DNA of 64,000 nucleotides, from assembly GCF_009720865.1 (NCBI RefSeq), contig NZ_WNLA01000001.1, forward strand, positions 930,001 through 994,000. The letters run 5' to 3'. Below the pieces are notes generated by a model. The model saw only the letters and a list, made by a program, of their open reading frames with translations, had not been told where the DNA came from and made no database searches. Source of the stretch: Pseudoduganella ginsengisoli (GTDB lineage: Bacteria; Pseudomonadota; Gammaproteobacteria; Burkholderiales; Burkholderiaceae_D). This document shows positions 37,746 to 45,657 of the stretch, one piece after another; positions within the stretch are counted from its first letter, which is position 1, and the number at the start of each line of letters is the position of its first letter. The translations under genes and the position numbers were made by a program.

Positions 37746-40085
37746 ATGGCAATCAAGAGCCGCAAACACTCGACTCCAGCTGTTACCCAGATGAGTACTG
37801 TCCTGGCTGCCATGCTGTTGCCTGCTGCAGCAGCACACGCCGCAGACGCCATTCCAGCGCCCCCCGTTTCCGGTGGCGTGATGCAGGAAGTGCGCGTCGA
37901 AGGCAGCAAAGAAAACGATTTCAAGGCAGATCGTGCAACTTCCGCCAAATACACGGAATTGCTCGTTAATACGCCGCAAACCATTACCGTCATCAAAAAA
38001 GAACTGATCGAGCAGCAAGGCGCCGTGACCTTGGCGGACGCGCTGCGCAACACGCCGGGCGTGGGCGCCTTCTTCCTCGGCGAAAACGGCAGCACCAACA
38101 CCGGCGACGCGATTTACATGCGCGGCTTTGACGCTTCGTCCAGCATTTACGTGGATGGCATCCGCGACATGGGTTCGATTTCGCGCGACATCTTCAACGT
38201 CGAGCAAATCGACATCGTCAAAGGCCCGGCGGGTACCGATGGCGGCCGTGGTTCGCCGACCGGCTCCGTCAACCTGAGCTCGAAGCAAGCCATGATGCAA
38301 GATGCGTACTCGGGCATCGTGACGGCTGGCAGCGGCAAGCAACAGCGCGCCACCGCCGACTTGAATAAAGTCATCGACTACAACAGCGGCACGGCTTTCC
38401 GCCTCAACCTGCTGGCGCAAGATTCCGGCAACCCGGCCCGCGACGTGGTGAAGAACAAGCGCTGGGCCGTGGCGCCGACCATCGGCTTCGGCATCGGCAG
38501 CCCGACCCGCGTGTCGCTGAGCTTGCTGCACGTGGACCAGGACAACGTCCCGGATGGCGGCGTGCCGACCATTGGTTTGCCTGGTTATACCAGCCCGGAC
38601 AGCGCCAATCCTGTCGTGGCGAAACGCCGCCCGTACCTGAATGACGCGCAGCGCGTCGATCCGCGCGGCTTCTATGGCTCGACCAGCGATTACGACAAGG
38701 TCAAGGCCGACATGGCGACTGTGCGCCTCGAACACGATTTCTCGCCTGCCGTGAAATTGCAGAACATGACCCGTTACGGCAAAACGCAGCAGGATTACCT
38801 GCTGAGCGCTTTCCGTGGCAACGCGGCCAACCTGGTAACGGAAACCAAAGCAGGCGTGGTCTTGCCGGCCTCCGAATGGACCTTGGCGCGCCCTGACCTG
38901 CGCACCATCAAGGACCAGGAAAACCAGCTGCTGACCAACCAGACCACCGTGACCTTTGATTTCGATGGTGCGGGCATGAAGCACACGGCGGTGGCGGGCC
39001 TGGAATTCATCAATGAAAAGCAGCTGACGTACGGGTATGACGCGGCAAGCCTGGGCAAACTGGCGCCAGCCAATTTGTACCACCCTGATCCCAACGCGCC
39101 GTTTGAAACGGCGCCTGCGCCCAAGCGCAACGCCGTCTATGGCGACACCACCGTCAACACGCAGGCGCTGTACCTGTTCGACACGGCCAAGCTGGGCGAG
39201 CAGTGGATGTTCAGCGGCGGTATCCGTGCGGACCACTACACGACGAATTACAGCGGCACGGTGCTGACCACGGCGACGTCGAATCCAGGCACGCCTGCCG
39301 GCGTATTCTTGCCGGTCAAGCTGGACCTGGGCGATACGCTGTGGACAGGCAAATTCTCGGCGCTGTACAAGCCGACGGCAAACAGCAGCGTGTATGCGAC
39401 GGTGGCGACGTCGAAGCAGCCGCCTGGCGGCGGCACGCTGGTGCTGAGCACGACGGCCAACAGCGTGTCCAATCCGAAGTTTGATCCACAGTCGACCACC
39501 ACCAAGGAAATCGGCGGCAAGTGGGATTTGCTGAAGCAAAAGCTGGCGCTGGCCGCCGCGATTTACCGCACCGACGTGCGCAATGAGATCGAGCAGGATC
39601 CAACCGACTTGCTGTACTACCAGACCGGCAAGAAGCGCGTGGATGGCGTTGAAATCAGCCTGACGGGCGAGATTGCCCGCAACTGGCTGATTTCGGGCGG
39701 CTACGCGCACATGAAGACCAGCGTGACGTCCGGTAAAGTCATGACGGCTTCCAACGAAAACGTGTTGAGCTACACGCCCAAGGATTCGTTCACCGTGTGG
39801 ACGTCGTACACGCTGCCGATGGGCTTGAAAATCGGCGGCGGCGCCAACTACGTGGGCAAGCTGCAGCGCGGCACGGACGGCGCGGTGGGCACGCCGGCAT
39901 ATGCGGATGCGTACTGGGTAGTCAACGCGATGGCGGCGTATCAGGTGACACGCAACATCGAGCTGCAACTGAACATCAACAACGTGTTCGACAAAGACTA
40001 CATCCAGGCCATCAACAAGTCCGGCTACCGCTATACCCCAGGCGCCCCACGCTCGGGCAGCCTGACGGCCAATATCCGCTTCTGA
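37746..40085 (+). CDS. TonB-dependent catecholate-type siderophore receptor
   Basis: 779 residues. Signal peptide ending AHAADA, then TonB box region and plug domain (LLVNTPQTITVIKKELIEQQGAVTLADALRNTPGVGAFFLGENG, IYMRGFDASSSIYVDGIRDMGSISRDIFNVEQIDIVKGPAG) and a 22-strand barrel ending SLTANIRF. Plug sequence resembles Fiu-type receptors for monomeric catecholates. A Fur box lies upstream; tonB and piuC are in the same region, the latter commonly paired with Fiu/PiuA receptors. Confidence 0.9.
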   Translation: MAIKSRKHSTPAVTQMSTVLAAMLLPAAAAHAADAIPAPPVSGGVMQEVRVEGSKENDFKADRATSAKYTELLVNTPQTITVIKKELIEQQGAVTLADALRNTPGVGAFFLGENGSTNTGDAIYMRGFDASSSIYVDGIRDMGSISRDIFNVEQIDIVKGPAGTDGGRGSPTGSVNLSSKQAMMQDAYSGIVTAGSGKQQRATADLNKVIDYNSGTAFRLNLLAQDSGNPARDVVKNKRWAVAPTIGFGIGSPTRVSLSLLHVDQDNVPDGGVPTIGLPGYTSPDSANPVVAKRRPYLNDAQRVDPRGFYGSTSDYDKVKADMATVRLEHDFSPAVKLQNMTRYGKTQQDYLLSAFRGNAANLVTETKAGVVLPASEWTLARPDLRTIKDQENQLLTNQTTVTFDFDGAGMKHTAVAGLEFINEKQLTYGYDAASLGKLAPANLYHPDPNAPFETAPAPKRNAVYGDTTVNTQALYLFDTAKLGEQWMFSGGIRADHYTTNYSGTVLTTATSNPGTPAGVFLPVKLDLGDTLWTGKFSALYKPTANSSVYATVATSKQPPGGGTLVLSTTANSVSNPKFDPQSTTTKEIGGKWDLLKQKLALAAAIYRTDVRNEIEQDPTDLLYYQTGKKRVDGVEISLTGEIARNWLISGGYAHMKTSVTSGKVMTASNENVLSYTPKDSFTVWTSYTLPMGLKIGGGANYVGKLQRGTDGAVGTPAYADAYWVVNAMAAYQVTRNIELQLNINNVFDKDYIQAINKSGYRYTPGAPRSGSLTANIRF

Positions 40086-40107
40086 TAGCACAACGCATCA
40101 AAACCAG

Positions 40108-40130
40108 CGCCACCTTCGGGTGGCGTTTTT
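40108..40130 (+). terminator. UUCG-tetraloop terminator after the siderophore receptor
   Basis: Stem CGCCACC / GGTGGCG closed by a TTCG loop and followed by five Ts, 23 bp after the receptor stop. Confidence 0.92.
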
Positions 40131-40134
40131 CATG

Positions 40135-40463
40135 GTGGGGTCAGGCGTGCATTCGTGCACACAGCACGTGGGGTCAGACGTGCATTCATGCATTCTCCAG
40201 CGAGCCTTATACGGCGGGGCCTCCGAGGCACCTGCGTTGCCGCATGCTCGCCCAAGCAAGTGAAGGAACTGGATTATGCTGCGGCCTGGCGTTCCGCCGC
40301 GCTGCGCCATGGACGTGCTGCAATCTGCAAAACTCTTTTAACTGCAGGCGCTACGGGCGCCTCCGTGTGGCCAGCAGCTGCATCGCTGGCTGGGTGGCGC
40401 TGCGAATGCATGAATGCATGCCTGACCCCAGCGGGGGGACGCATCAATGCACGTCTGACCCCA
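40135..40463. repeat. Block bounded by two direct and two inverted copies of a ~24-bp repeat
   Basis: GTGGGGTCAGrCGTGCATTC-type units occur at 40135-40159 and 40168-40192 on the plus strand and, inverted, at 40407-40430 and 40441-40463. They enclose about 215 bp with no convincing coding frame. The symmetrical layout resembles a small non-autonomous mobile element or repeat cassette inserted between the receptor gene and the feo operon. This covers most of the 394-bp gap; nothing else is seen in it. Confidence 0.65.
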
Positions 40464-40479
40464 TGGGGGGTGAAAAAAA

Positions 40480-40782
40480 TCAGCGCTGTACGTGCAGGCG
40501 GATTACGCGGCGGGTGGTGGTGGAGTCGATTGGCGCGGTGGGGCCGGAGGATGACGGCGTGCCGCAAGCGGCGGCCTTGGACGACGATGCGGATCCGCAG
40601 CTGCCGCAGCCACTGCCGCAGCTCGATTCCGTCTTGAACAACTTGGCCAGCCGGGCCTGATCCAAACCCCGGCGCGTCAGTGCGTACACCACCTGCTGGC
40701 GCCACGCCAGCGGCATATACCGCGCGCAAGCGTGCAATGCGCACACGGCCACAATCACGCCAACAATCATCTGCTGCCACAT
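40480..40782 (-). CDS. FeoB-associated Cys-rich small membrane protein
   Basis: 100 residues starting 1 bp after the feoB stop. One N-terminal TM helix (MWQQMIVGVIVAVCALHACARYMP), then a short linker and a cysteine cluster CGSGCGSCGS, followed by a low-complexity Ser/Ala/Thr tail. Resembles the DUF6587/FeoB-associated small proteins that often follow feoB. The cysteines may bind or reduce iron; this is inference. Confidence 0.75.
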   Translation of the reverse strand: MWQQMIVGVIVAVCALHACARYMPLAWRQQVVYALTRRGLDQARLAKLFKTESSCGSGCGSCGSASSSKAAACGTPSSSGPTAPIDSTTTRRVIRLHVQR

Positions 40783-40783
40783 A

Positions 40784-42673
40784 TCAGCCTCCCAGGGCCA
40801 GAGCAATACGGTAAGTGAGGAACGATGCCGTGTACGCCAGCGCAAACATGTAGCCGGCCATCATCAGCGCATAGCGCACATGGCCCGTTTCACGGCGCAC
40901 CACGGATAAAGTCGAAATGCACTGCGGCGCAAATACGTACCACGCCAGCAGCGCCAGCGCCGTCGGCAGGGGCCAGCTTTGCGACAGGATCGGTTCCAGC
41001 TGCGCGGCCAGCTCATCGCCCGTCTGCGACAGCGCATACACGGTACCCAGCGCGCCCACTGCCACTTCGCGCGCCGCCAGCCCTGGCACCAGCGCAATGC
41101 AAATCTGCCAGTTGAAGCCGATCGGCGCAAAGATGTATTCGAGGCCGCGGCCCAGCATGCCCGCCACGCTGTACCAGATCGCCGGATGCGTCGCGCCTTC
41201 CGGTGCGCCCGGGAAGCTGGACAAGGCCCACAGCAACACCATCAGCGTCAAAATGATGGTGCCCACGCGGCTCAGGAAAATCTTCGCGCGCTCCCACAGG
41301 CCCAGGCCCAGGTTGCGCAGGTGGGGAATGTGATAGCTGGGCAGTTCCAGCATCAGCGGCTGCTGGCGGTTCGCGCCCATCGTGCGCTTCATGAAATACG
41401 CCACAGCCATCGCGGAGACAATACCGGACACATACAGCGCAAACAGCACCAGCCCCTGCAAGTTCACCAGCCCCCCCACCATACGGTCAGGGATAAATGC
41501 GGCAATCACCAGCGCATACACAGGCAGGCGCGCGGAACACGTCATCAGCGGCGCAATCATGATGGTGACCAGCCGGTCGCGGGGATTTTGAATGGTACGC
41601 GCCGCCATCACGCCGGGAATCGCGCACGCAAAGCTGGACAACAGCGGGATGAATGCGCGGCCCGACAAACCCACGCCGCCCATCAGCCGGTCCAGCAAGA
41701 ACGCGGCGCGCGGCAGGTAGCCGCAATCTTCCAGCACGAGGATAAAGAAGAACAAAATCAGAATCTGCGGCAGGAACACCAGCACGCTGCCCACGCCGCC
41801 CAGGATGCCATCGACCAGCAGCGAGCGCAGCACACCGTCAGCCATATGGTCTTTCACAACCGCACCGACGCCTTCCACGCTCTCCTTGATGAAGTCCATC
41901 GGCACGGCGGCCCAGCTGAACACGGCCTGGAATACCAGGAACATCAGCACCGCAAGAATGACGGGCCCCGCCACCGGATGCAGCACCACATCATCGATCT
42001 TTTCAGAGAAATTGCCCGTGTCCGCCGTGTTATTTACTACCAGCGACAAAATGCGGCGCACTTCCTGCTGCGTTTGTTCGACCGGCACCGCATCAATGGC
42101 TGCCAGCGGATTCGGCGTCCCCAGTTGCATCGGCCACATGCTGTCCAACTGTTCCAGCAGCGCTTTTTCCCCGCCGCTTTGCACGGCAATGGTTTCCACC
42201 ACCGGCATGCCCAGTTCACGCGACAGCTTGTTCGCATCCACGGCGATGCCGCGCTTTTTTGCCACGTCCATCATGTTCAGCGACAGCACCATCGGCAACC
42301 CCAGGCGCTTGATTTCCAAGACGAGGCGCAAGTTCAAACGCAGGTTGGTGGCATCGACCACGCACACCACCACGTCCGGCGCCGATTCGCCTTTGCGCAA
42401 CCCCGCCACCACGTCGCGCGTGATTTCCTCATCCGGCGTGTGGGCCGACAAACTATATGCGCCCGGCAAATCCAGCAACCGGAATGGGCGCCCTGCCGGC
42501 GACGTGAACTGGCCTTCCTTGCGTTCAATCGTCACGCCCGCATAGTTCGCCACCTTTTGGCGCGCACCCGTCAGGCGGTTGAACAGGGCCGTCTTGCCGC
42601 AGTTCGGGTTACCCAGCAGTGCCACCATCGGCGTCTGCGCCACGGCTTGTGCCGGCTTTTCTACTGCACCCAT
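40784..42673 (-). CDS. feoB: Ferrous iron transporter FeoB
   Basis: 629 residues. N-terminal G domain: G1 LLGNPNCGKTALFNRLTG, G3 LLDLPGAYSLSAHTPDEE, G4-like SLNMMDVAKKRG. Then the GDI segment and a polytopic core with Gate motifs (GCGYLPRAAFLLDRLMGGVGLSGRAFIPLLSSFACAIPGVMAARTI-like, in pieces). Shorter than E. coli FeoB (773), as in many betaproteobacteria. Moves Fe2+ into the cytoplasm. Follows feoA by 3 bp. Confidence 0.97.
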   Translation of the reverse strand: MGAVEKPAQAVAQTPMVALLGNPNCGKTALFNRLTGARQKVANYAGVTIERKEGQFTSPAGRPFRLLDLPGAYSLSAHTPDEEITRDVVAGLRKGESAPDVVVCVVDATNLRLNLRLVLEIKRLGLPMVLSLNMMDVAKKRGIAVDANKLSRELGMPVVETIAVQSGGEKALLEQLDSMWPMQLGTPNPLAAIDAVPVEQTQQEVRRILSLVVNNTADTGNFSEKIDDVVLHPVAGPVILAVLMFLVFQAVFSWAAVPMDFIKESVEGVGAVVKDHMADGVLRSLLVDGILGGVGSVLVFLPQILILFFFILVLEDCGYLPRAAFLLDRLMGGVGLSGRAFIPLLSSFACAIPGVMAARTIQNPRDRLVTIMIAPLMTCSARLPVYALVIAAFIPDRMVGGLVNLQGLVLFALYVSGIVSAMAVAYFMKRTMGANRQQPLMLELPSYHIPHLRNLGLGLWERAKIFLSRVGTIILTLMVLLWALSSFPGAPEGATHPAIWYSVAGMLGRGLEYIFAPIGFNWQICIALVPGLAAREVAVGALGTVYALSQTGDELAAQLEPILSQSWPLPTALALLAWYVFAPQCISTLSVVRRETGHVRYALMMAGYMFALAYTASFLTYRIALALGG

Positions 42674-42676
42674 TTT

Positions 42677-42946
42677 TTATTCCGGTTGGATAGAGATCAG
42701 CGCCGCTTCGAAGCGGCGCAAAGCGAATGTCGCATTGCCAACTTTGATGGCCAGCGGTTCGCCGCCCGGCATGCCGCGTTTCAGCATGCGGATACGTTCA
42801 CCTGGCACAAAACCCAGCTCCATGAGCCGCCGCGCCAGGTCGTGGCCATCTTCGTAATTGCCCGGAGCAACATGGACCACGGTGCCGCTCTTGCCGACCG
42901 CCAGGGTGTCGAGCTGGATCAAGGTTGGAGCTTGCGTCATGGTCAT
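42677..42946 (-). CDS. feoA: FeoA-family SH3-like protein
   Basis: 89 residues: TLAVGKSGTVVHVAPGNYED, then RLMELGFVPGERIRMLKRGMPGGEPLAIKVGN, the FeoA SH3 fold. Needed with FeoB for Fe2+ uptake. First gene of feoA-feoB-Cys-rich protein; its upstream region contains a Fur box shared with bfd. Confidence 0.95.
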   Translation of the reverse strand: MTMTQAPTLIQLDTLAVGKSGTVVHVAPGNYEDGHDLARRLMELGFVPGERIRMLKRGMPGGEPLAIKVGNATFALRRFEAALISIQPE

Positions 42947-43061
42947 TCCGAGGGTTCTGTGAGGAAATTTTGAGCAGTCATTATAAAGCGTAAATGGGAA
43001 TGGTTTGTATTCTCAGAATTTTCTTGCATTGTACGCCGGAGTTGGGCAGAATAGGAAACGT

Positions 43062-43080
43062 AATGATAACGATTCTCATT
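43062..43080. promoter_or_regulatory. Fur box between feoA and bfd
   Basis: AATGATAACGATTCTCATT is a close match to the Fur consensus, with GATAAC/CGATTCTCATT halves. It lies between divergent feoA and bfd and can control both. Confidence 0.85.
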
Positions 43081-43145
43081 AACCAGAGAGCAACAGTAGC
43101 AAATCGTTATTGAAACCATCCCGTTTTTAGCCAGAAGGTTCCGCA

Positions 43146-43352
43146 ATGATCGTTTGTGTCTGCAACAACATCTCCGACCGCGAAGTCCGTCAAGCCATCG
43201 AACTGGGTATCACTTCTTTGGATGAATTGCGCCGCGACCTCGGCCTCGCCACGTGCTGTGGCCAGTGCGCCGATACCGCCGCAGAAATCCTGAATGAACA
43301 CCTGGGCAACTTGAACGAAACTGTGCTCAAGCGCCCATCATTTACTGCCTAA
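43146..43352 (+). CDS. bfd: Bacterioferritin-associated ferredoxin
   Basis: 68 residues. The four [2Fe-2S] cysteines are in place: CVC (4, 6) in MIVCVCNNISDREV and TCCGQC (38 and 41). Bfd docks on bacterioferritin and reduces its core to release iron; bfr is 1.8 kb away. Behind a Fur box, so expressed when iron is short. Confidence 0.95.
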   Translation: MIVCVCNNISDREVRQAIELGITSLDELRRDLGLATCCGQCADTAAEILNEHLGNLNETVLKRPSFTA

Positions 43353-43353
43353 A

Positions 43354-43441
43354 GTTGTTGCAAAACGACCGTAGCCAGGCGCAGCGACGAAGACAGTGCG
43401 TCTGCACGGCAAGGAGCTGCAACAACGCTGTGGGCGTTTTT
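43354..43441 (+). other. Long-range inverted repeat ahead of tonB
   Basis: GTTGTTGCA (43354-43362) pairs perfectly with TGCAACAAC (43418-43426) across about 55 nt, followed by a T-run at 43437. It starts right after bfd and could be a terminator-like fold or structured tonB leader; function unknown. Confidence 0.35.
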
Positions 43442-43463
43442 GAAACGACTTGATAAGGATGCT

Positions 43464-44171
43464 ATGAACACAATGACGATGCCGGCGCATAATGCCGAGA
43501 GTTCGCTGTCTGGTTTGTCTGCTTTTTGGCGCGGGAATCGCAGCAAGATCACCAAGGTATCCGTCGTTGTGGGTTTGCACGTAGGCTTGGCTGCCATGCT
43601 GCAATCGGGCATGCTGCACAGCGCTGTGCAAGCCGTCATGCCGGAGCCGGTCATGGTCACGTTCGTGACGCCGCCGCCCCCGCCTGCTGAAAGCAAGCCA
43701 CAGCCGAAGACAGTGGAAGTCGCCAAAGCGCCGACTGTCACGCCGCCGCCACTGCCACAATTAAATACGGTGGTGGAAAACACGATTACGCTGCCGCCAC
43801 CCGCGCCGCGCGTGGCCCAAGAGCAGCCCGCCGCACCGGCTGCCGTGGTGTCCGCACCACCGGCGCCGCCTGCTCCGCCAGCACCAGCGTCCCCCCGCAC
43901 CGTGCAAGGCGTTGAGTATGTCCGTCCGCCTGCATTGATCTACCCATCGGTATCGAAGCGCCTGGGCGAAACAGGCGTCGTCATGCTGCGTGTGCTGGTC
44001 AGTGAAAAAGGCTTGCCGGAGCAAGTACAGATCAATAAATCATCCGGCTACGCAAACCTGGATGAAGCCGGCCGCCAGGCTGCCATGCGCGCACTGTTCA
44101 AGCCTTATATGGAAGATGGCAAAGCCGTGCCAGTGTATGTGCTGGTGCCGATCAACTTCTCGCTGAGCTGA
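43464..44171 (+). CDS. tonB: Energy transducer TonB
   Basis: 235 residues from ATG 43464 (AAGGAT upstream). N-terminal cytoplasmic stub, one TM helix (KVSVVVGLHVGLAAMLQSGML), a proline-rich periplasmic spacer (PPPPPAESKPQPK, PAPPAPPAPASP) and the TonB C-terminal domain YPSVSKRLGETGVVMLRVLVSEKGLPEQVQI...SGYANLDEAGRQAAM. Couples the ExbBD motor to outer-membrane receptors such as the one at 37.7 kb. Confidence 0.95.
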   Translation: MNTMTMPAHNAESSLSGLSAFWRGNRSKITKVSVVVGLHVGLAAMLQSGMLHSAVQAVMPEPVMVTFVTPPPPPAESKPQPKTVEVAKAPTVTPPPLPQLNTVVENTITLPPPAPRVAQEQPAAPAAVVSAPPAPPAPPAPASPRTVQGVEYVRPPALIYPSVSKRLGETGVVMLRVLVSEKGLPEQVQINKSSGYANLDEAGRQAAMRALFKPYMEDGKAVPVYVLVPINFSLS

Positions 44172-44182
44172 TCCAATAAGTT

Positions 44183-44209
44183 AAGGGGCCGCCAAGGCCC
44201 CTTTCTTTT
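44183..44209. terminator. Bidirectional terminator between tonB and piuC
   Basis: Stem AAGGGGCC / GGCCCCTT with a 5-nt loop, then TTCTTTT; located in the short convergent gap. Confidence 0.85.
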
Positions 44210-44888
44210 ACATGTCGGCCCACATCCGCAACAGGTTGTGATAATGGCCCGTCAATCCCACCACTGCATCCCCATCGCCGATCTGCCCGCGCAGTTTTTG
44301 GATATTCTGGTCCAGGTCAAACAGCATGGACCGTTTCCAGTCATCGCGCACCATGCTTTGCGTCCACAGGAATGACGCCACCCGCTCCCCCTTCGTGACC
44401 GGATTGACGCGGTGGATGCTGCTGGACGGATACACAATCGCATCGCCCGCCGGCAATTTCACTTCATGCGCGCCATACGTATCCATGACAGTCAGTTCGC
44501 CGCCATCATATTCATCCGGGTCGCTGAGGAATACCGTGGTCGACACGTCCGCCCGCATGCTCTGCATATTTGTGCTGTTGACGCGCACGGCGCCATCGAT
44601 GTGCAAGCCATATTGCTCGCCGCCGGCATAGCTGTTGAAATACGGCGGCAAAATGCGGTGCGGCAGCACGGCGGAAAAGAACAGTGGATTGGCCGTCAGC
44701 GCACGCGTGACGATATTGCCCAATTCCAGCGCCAGCGGCGACCCTTCCGCTAGTTGCCGGTTTTGCTTCACTTGCGCGCCCTGCGCCCCGACGCTGGCCC
44801 GGCCATCGACCCACTCTGCGGCCGCCATCTTTTCGCGAAAATATTTGACTTGATCCGGCGTCAAAATGCCGGGTATGTGCAGCATCAT
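44208..44888 (-). CDS. piuC: Fe2+/2-oxoglutarate-dependent PKHD-type hydroxylase (PiuC/YbiX)
   Basis: 226 residues from ATG 44888 (GGAAGGGAT upstream; MMLHIPGIL is the family start). Double-stranded beta-helix with iron ligands in [10 protein letters not shown] (HxD) and [13 protein letters not shown] (His), plus an Arg for 2-oxoglutarate in [12 protein letters not shown]. Linked to iron uptake with Fiu/PiuA receptors. A Fur box lies upstream. Confidence 0.92.
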   Translation of the reverse strand: MMLHIPGILTPDQVKYFREKMAAAEWVDGRASVGAQGAQVKQNRQLAEGSPLALELGNIVTRALTANPLFFSAVLPHRILPPYFNSYAGGEQYGLHIDGAVRVNSTNMQSMRADVSTTVFLSDPDEYDGGELTVMDTYGAHEVKLPAGDAIVYPSSSIHRVNPVTKGERVASFLWTQSMVRDDWKRSMLFDLDQNIQKLRGQIGDGDAVVGLTGHYHNLLRMWADM

Positions 44889-44940
44889 GTAGCGATCCCT
44901 TCCAATTAGCTCAGCCGTCATTATGCGGCATCGCCAGCAT

Positions 44941-44959
44941 AATGAGAACGATTATTATT
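44941..44959. promoter_or_regulatory. Fur box between piuC and bfr
   Basis: AATGAGAACGATTATTATT matches the Fur consensus well. It lies in the 244-bp divergent gap, nearer piuC. Confidence 0.8.
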
Positions 44960-45132
44960 CGCGCTCTCACCAGCATTTTTGCCACCACTGTCATCTAGTC
45001 ATTTTTCAAACATTTGCTTACAGTTATCAGCAGGTTCGTGGCAAAATGGCGAAAAATCCTGCTCCGTTAACTGAGATGCGGATGCCCGGCCTGAAGGCCG
45101 GCACACCGATATCTAACAAAAAAGGCGATCCC

Positions 45133-45609
45133 ATGAAGGGCGATAAAGATGTGATCCGTCTGCTGAATGCTCAGCTGACCAATGAATTGACCGCGATTAA
45201 CCAGTACTTCCTGCATTCCCGCATGTACCGTCACTGGGGCTTTGAAAAGCTGGCGAAGAAGGAATACGAAGAATCGATCGGCGAAATGAAACACGCCGAC
45301 AAACTGATCGACCGCATCCTGATGCTGGACGGCCTGCCGAACCTGCAAGCGCTGCATAAACTGCTGATTGGTGAATCCACGCAAGAAATGCTGGAATGCG
45401 ACTTGAAACTGGAACGCGCCGCGCACGTCACCATCAAGGAAGGCATCGCCACCGCGGAAAAAGCTGCCGACTACGTGTCGCGCGATTTGCTGCTGATGAT
45501 TTTGGAAGATACCGAAGAACACATCGAGTGGCTGGAAACCCAGATCGACTTGATCGGCAAGATCGGCATCCAGAATTACCTGCAAAGCCAGATGGCGCCT
45601 GGCGAATAA
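45133..45609 (+). CDS. bfr: Bacterioferritin
   Basis: 158 residues from ATG 45133 ([32 protein letters not shown], the standard start). Ferroxidase residues are visible in [10 protein letters not shown] (Glu18), [11 protein letters not shown] (Glu51, His54), and [17 protein letters not shown] (Glu127, His130); the haem-ligand Met is in IGEMKHAD. Stores iron as a 24-mer with haem. Functions with Bfd at 43.1 kb. Confidence 0.97.
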   Translation: MKGDKDVIRLLNAQLTNELTAINQYFLHSRMYRHWGFEKLAKKEYEESIGEMKHADKLIDRILMLDGLPNLQALHKLLIGESTQEMLECDLKLERAAHVTIKEGIATAEKAADYVSRDLLLMILEDTEEHIEWLETQIDLIGKIGIQNYLQSQMAPGE

Positions 45610-45631
45610 GCCGCCATCCCGCACGAGACTC

Positions 45632-45657
45632 AAGGGGCGCTTCAGCGCCCCTTTTCT
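45632..45657. terminator. Bidirectional terminator after bfr
   Basis: Stem AAGGGGCGC / GCGCCCCTT with a TTCA loop and T-rich tail, between convergent bfr and the HExxH protein gene. Confidence 0.9.

Noticed and set aside
37740..40091. 783-codon open frame on the minus strand
   Set aside because: Complement of the siderophore receptor, which has signal peptide, plug and barrel features.
40155..40660. Several open frames across the repeat block
   Set aside because: They read through repeated units and the antisense of the Cys-rich gene, with no ribosome site or homology I can recognise.
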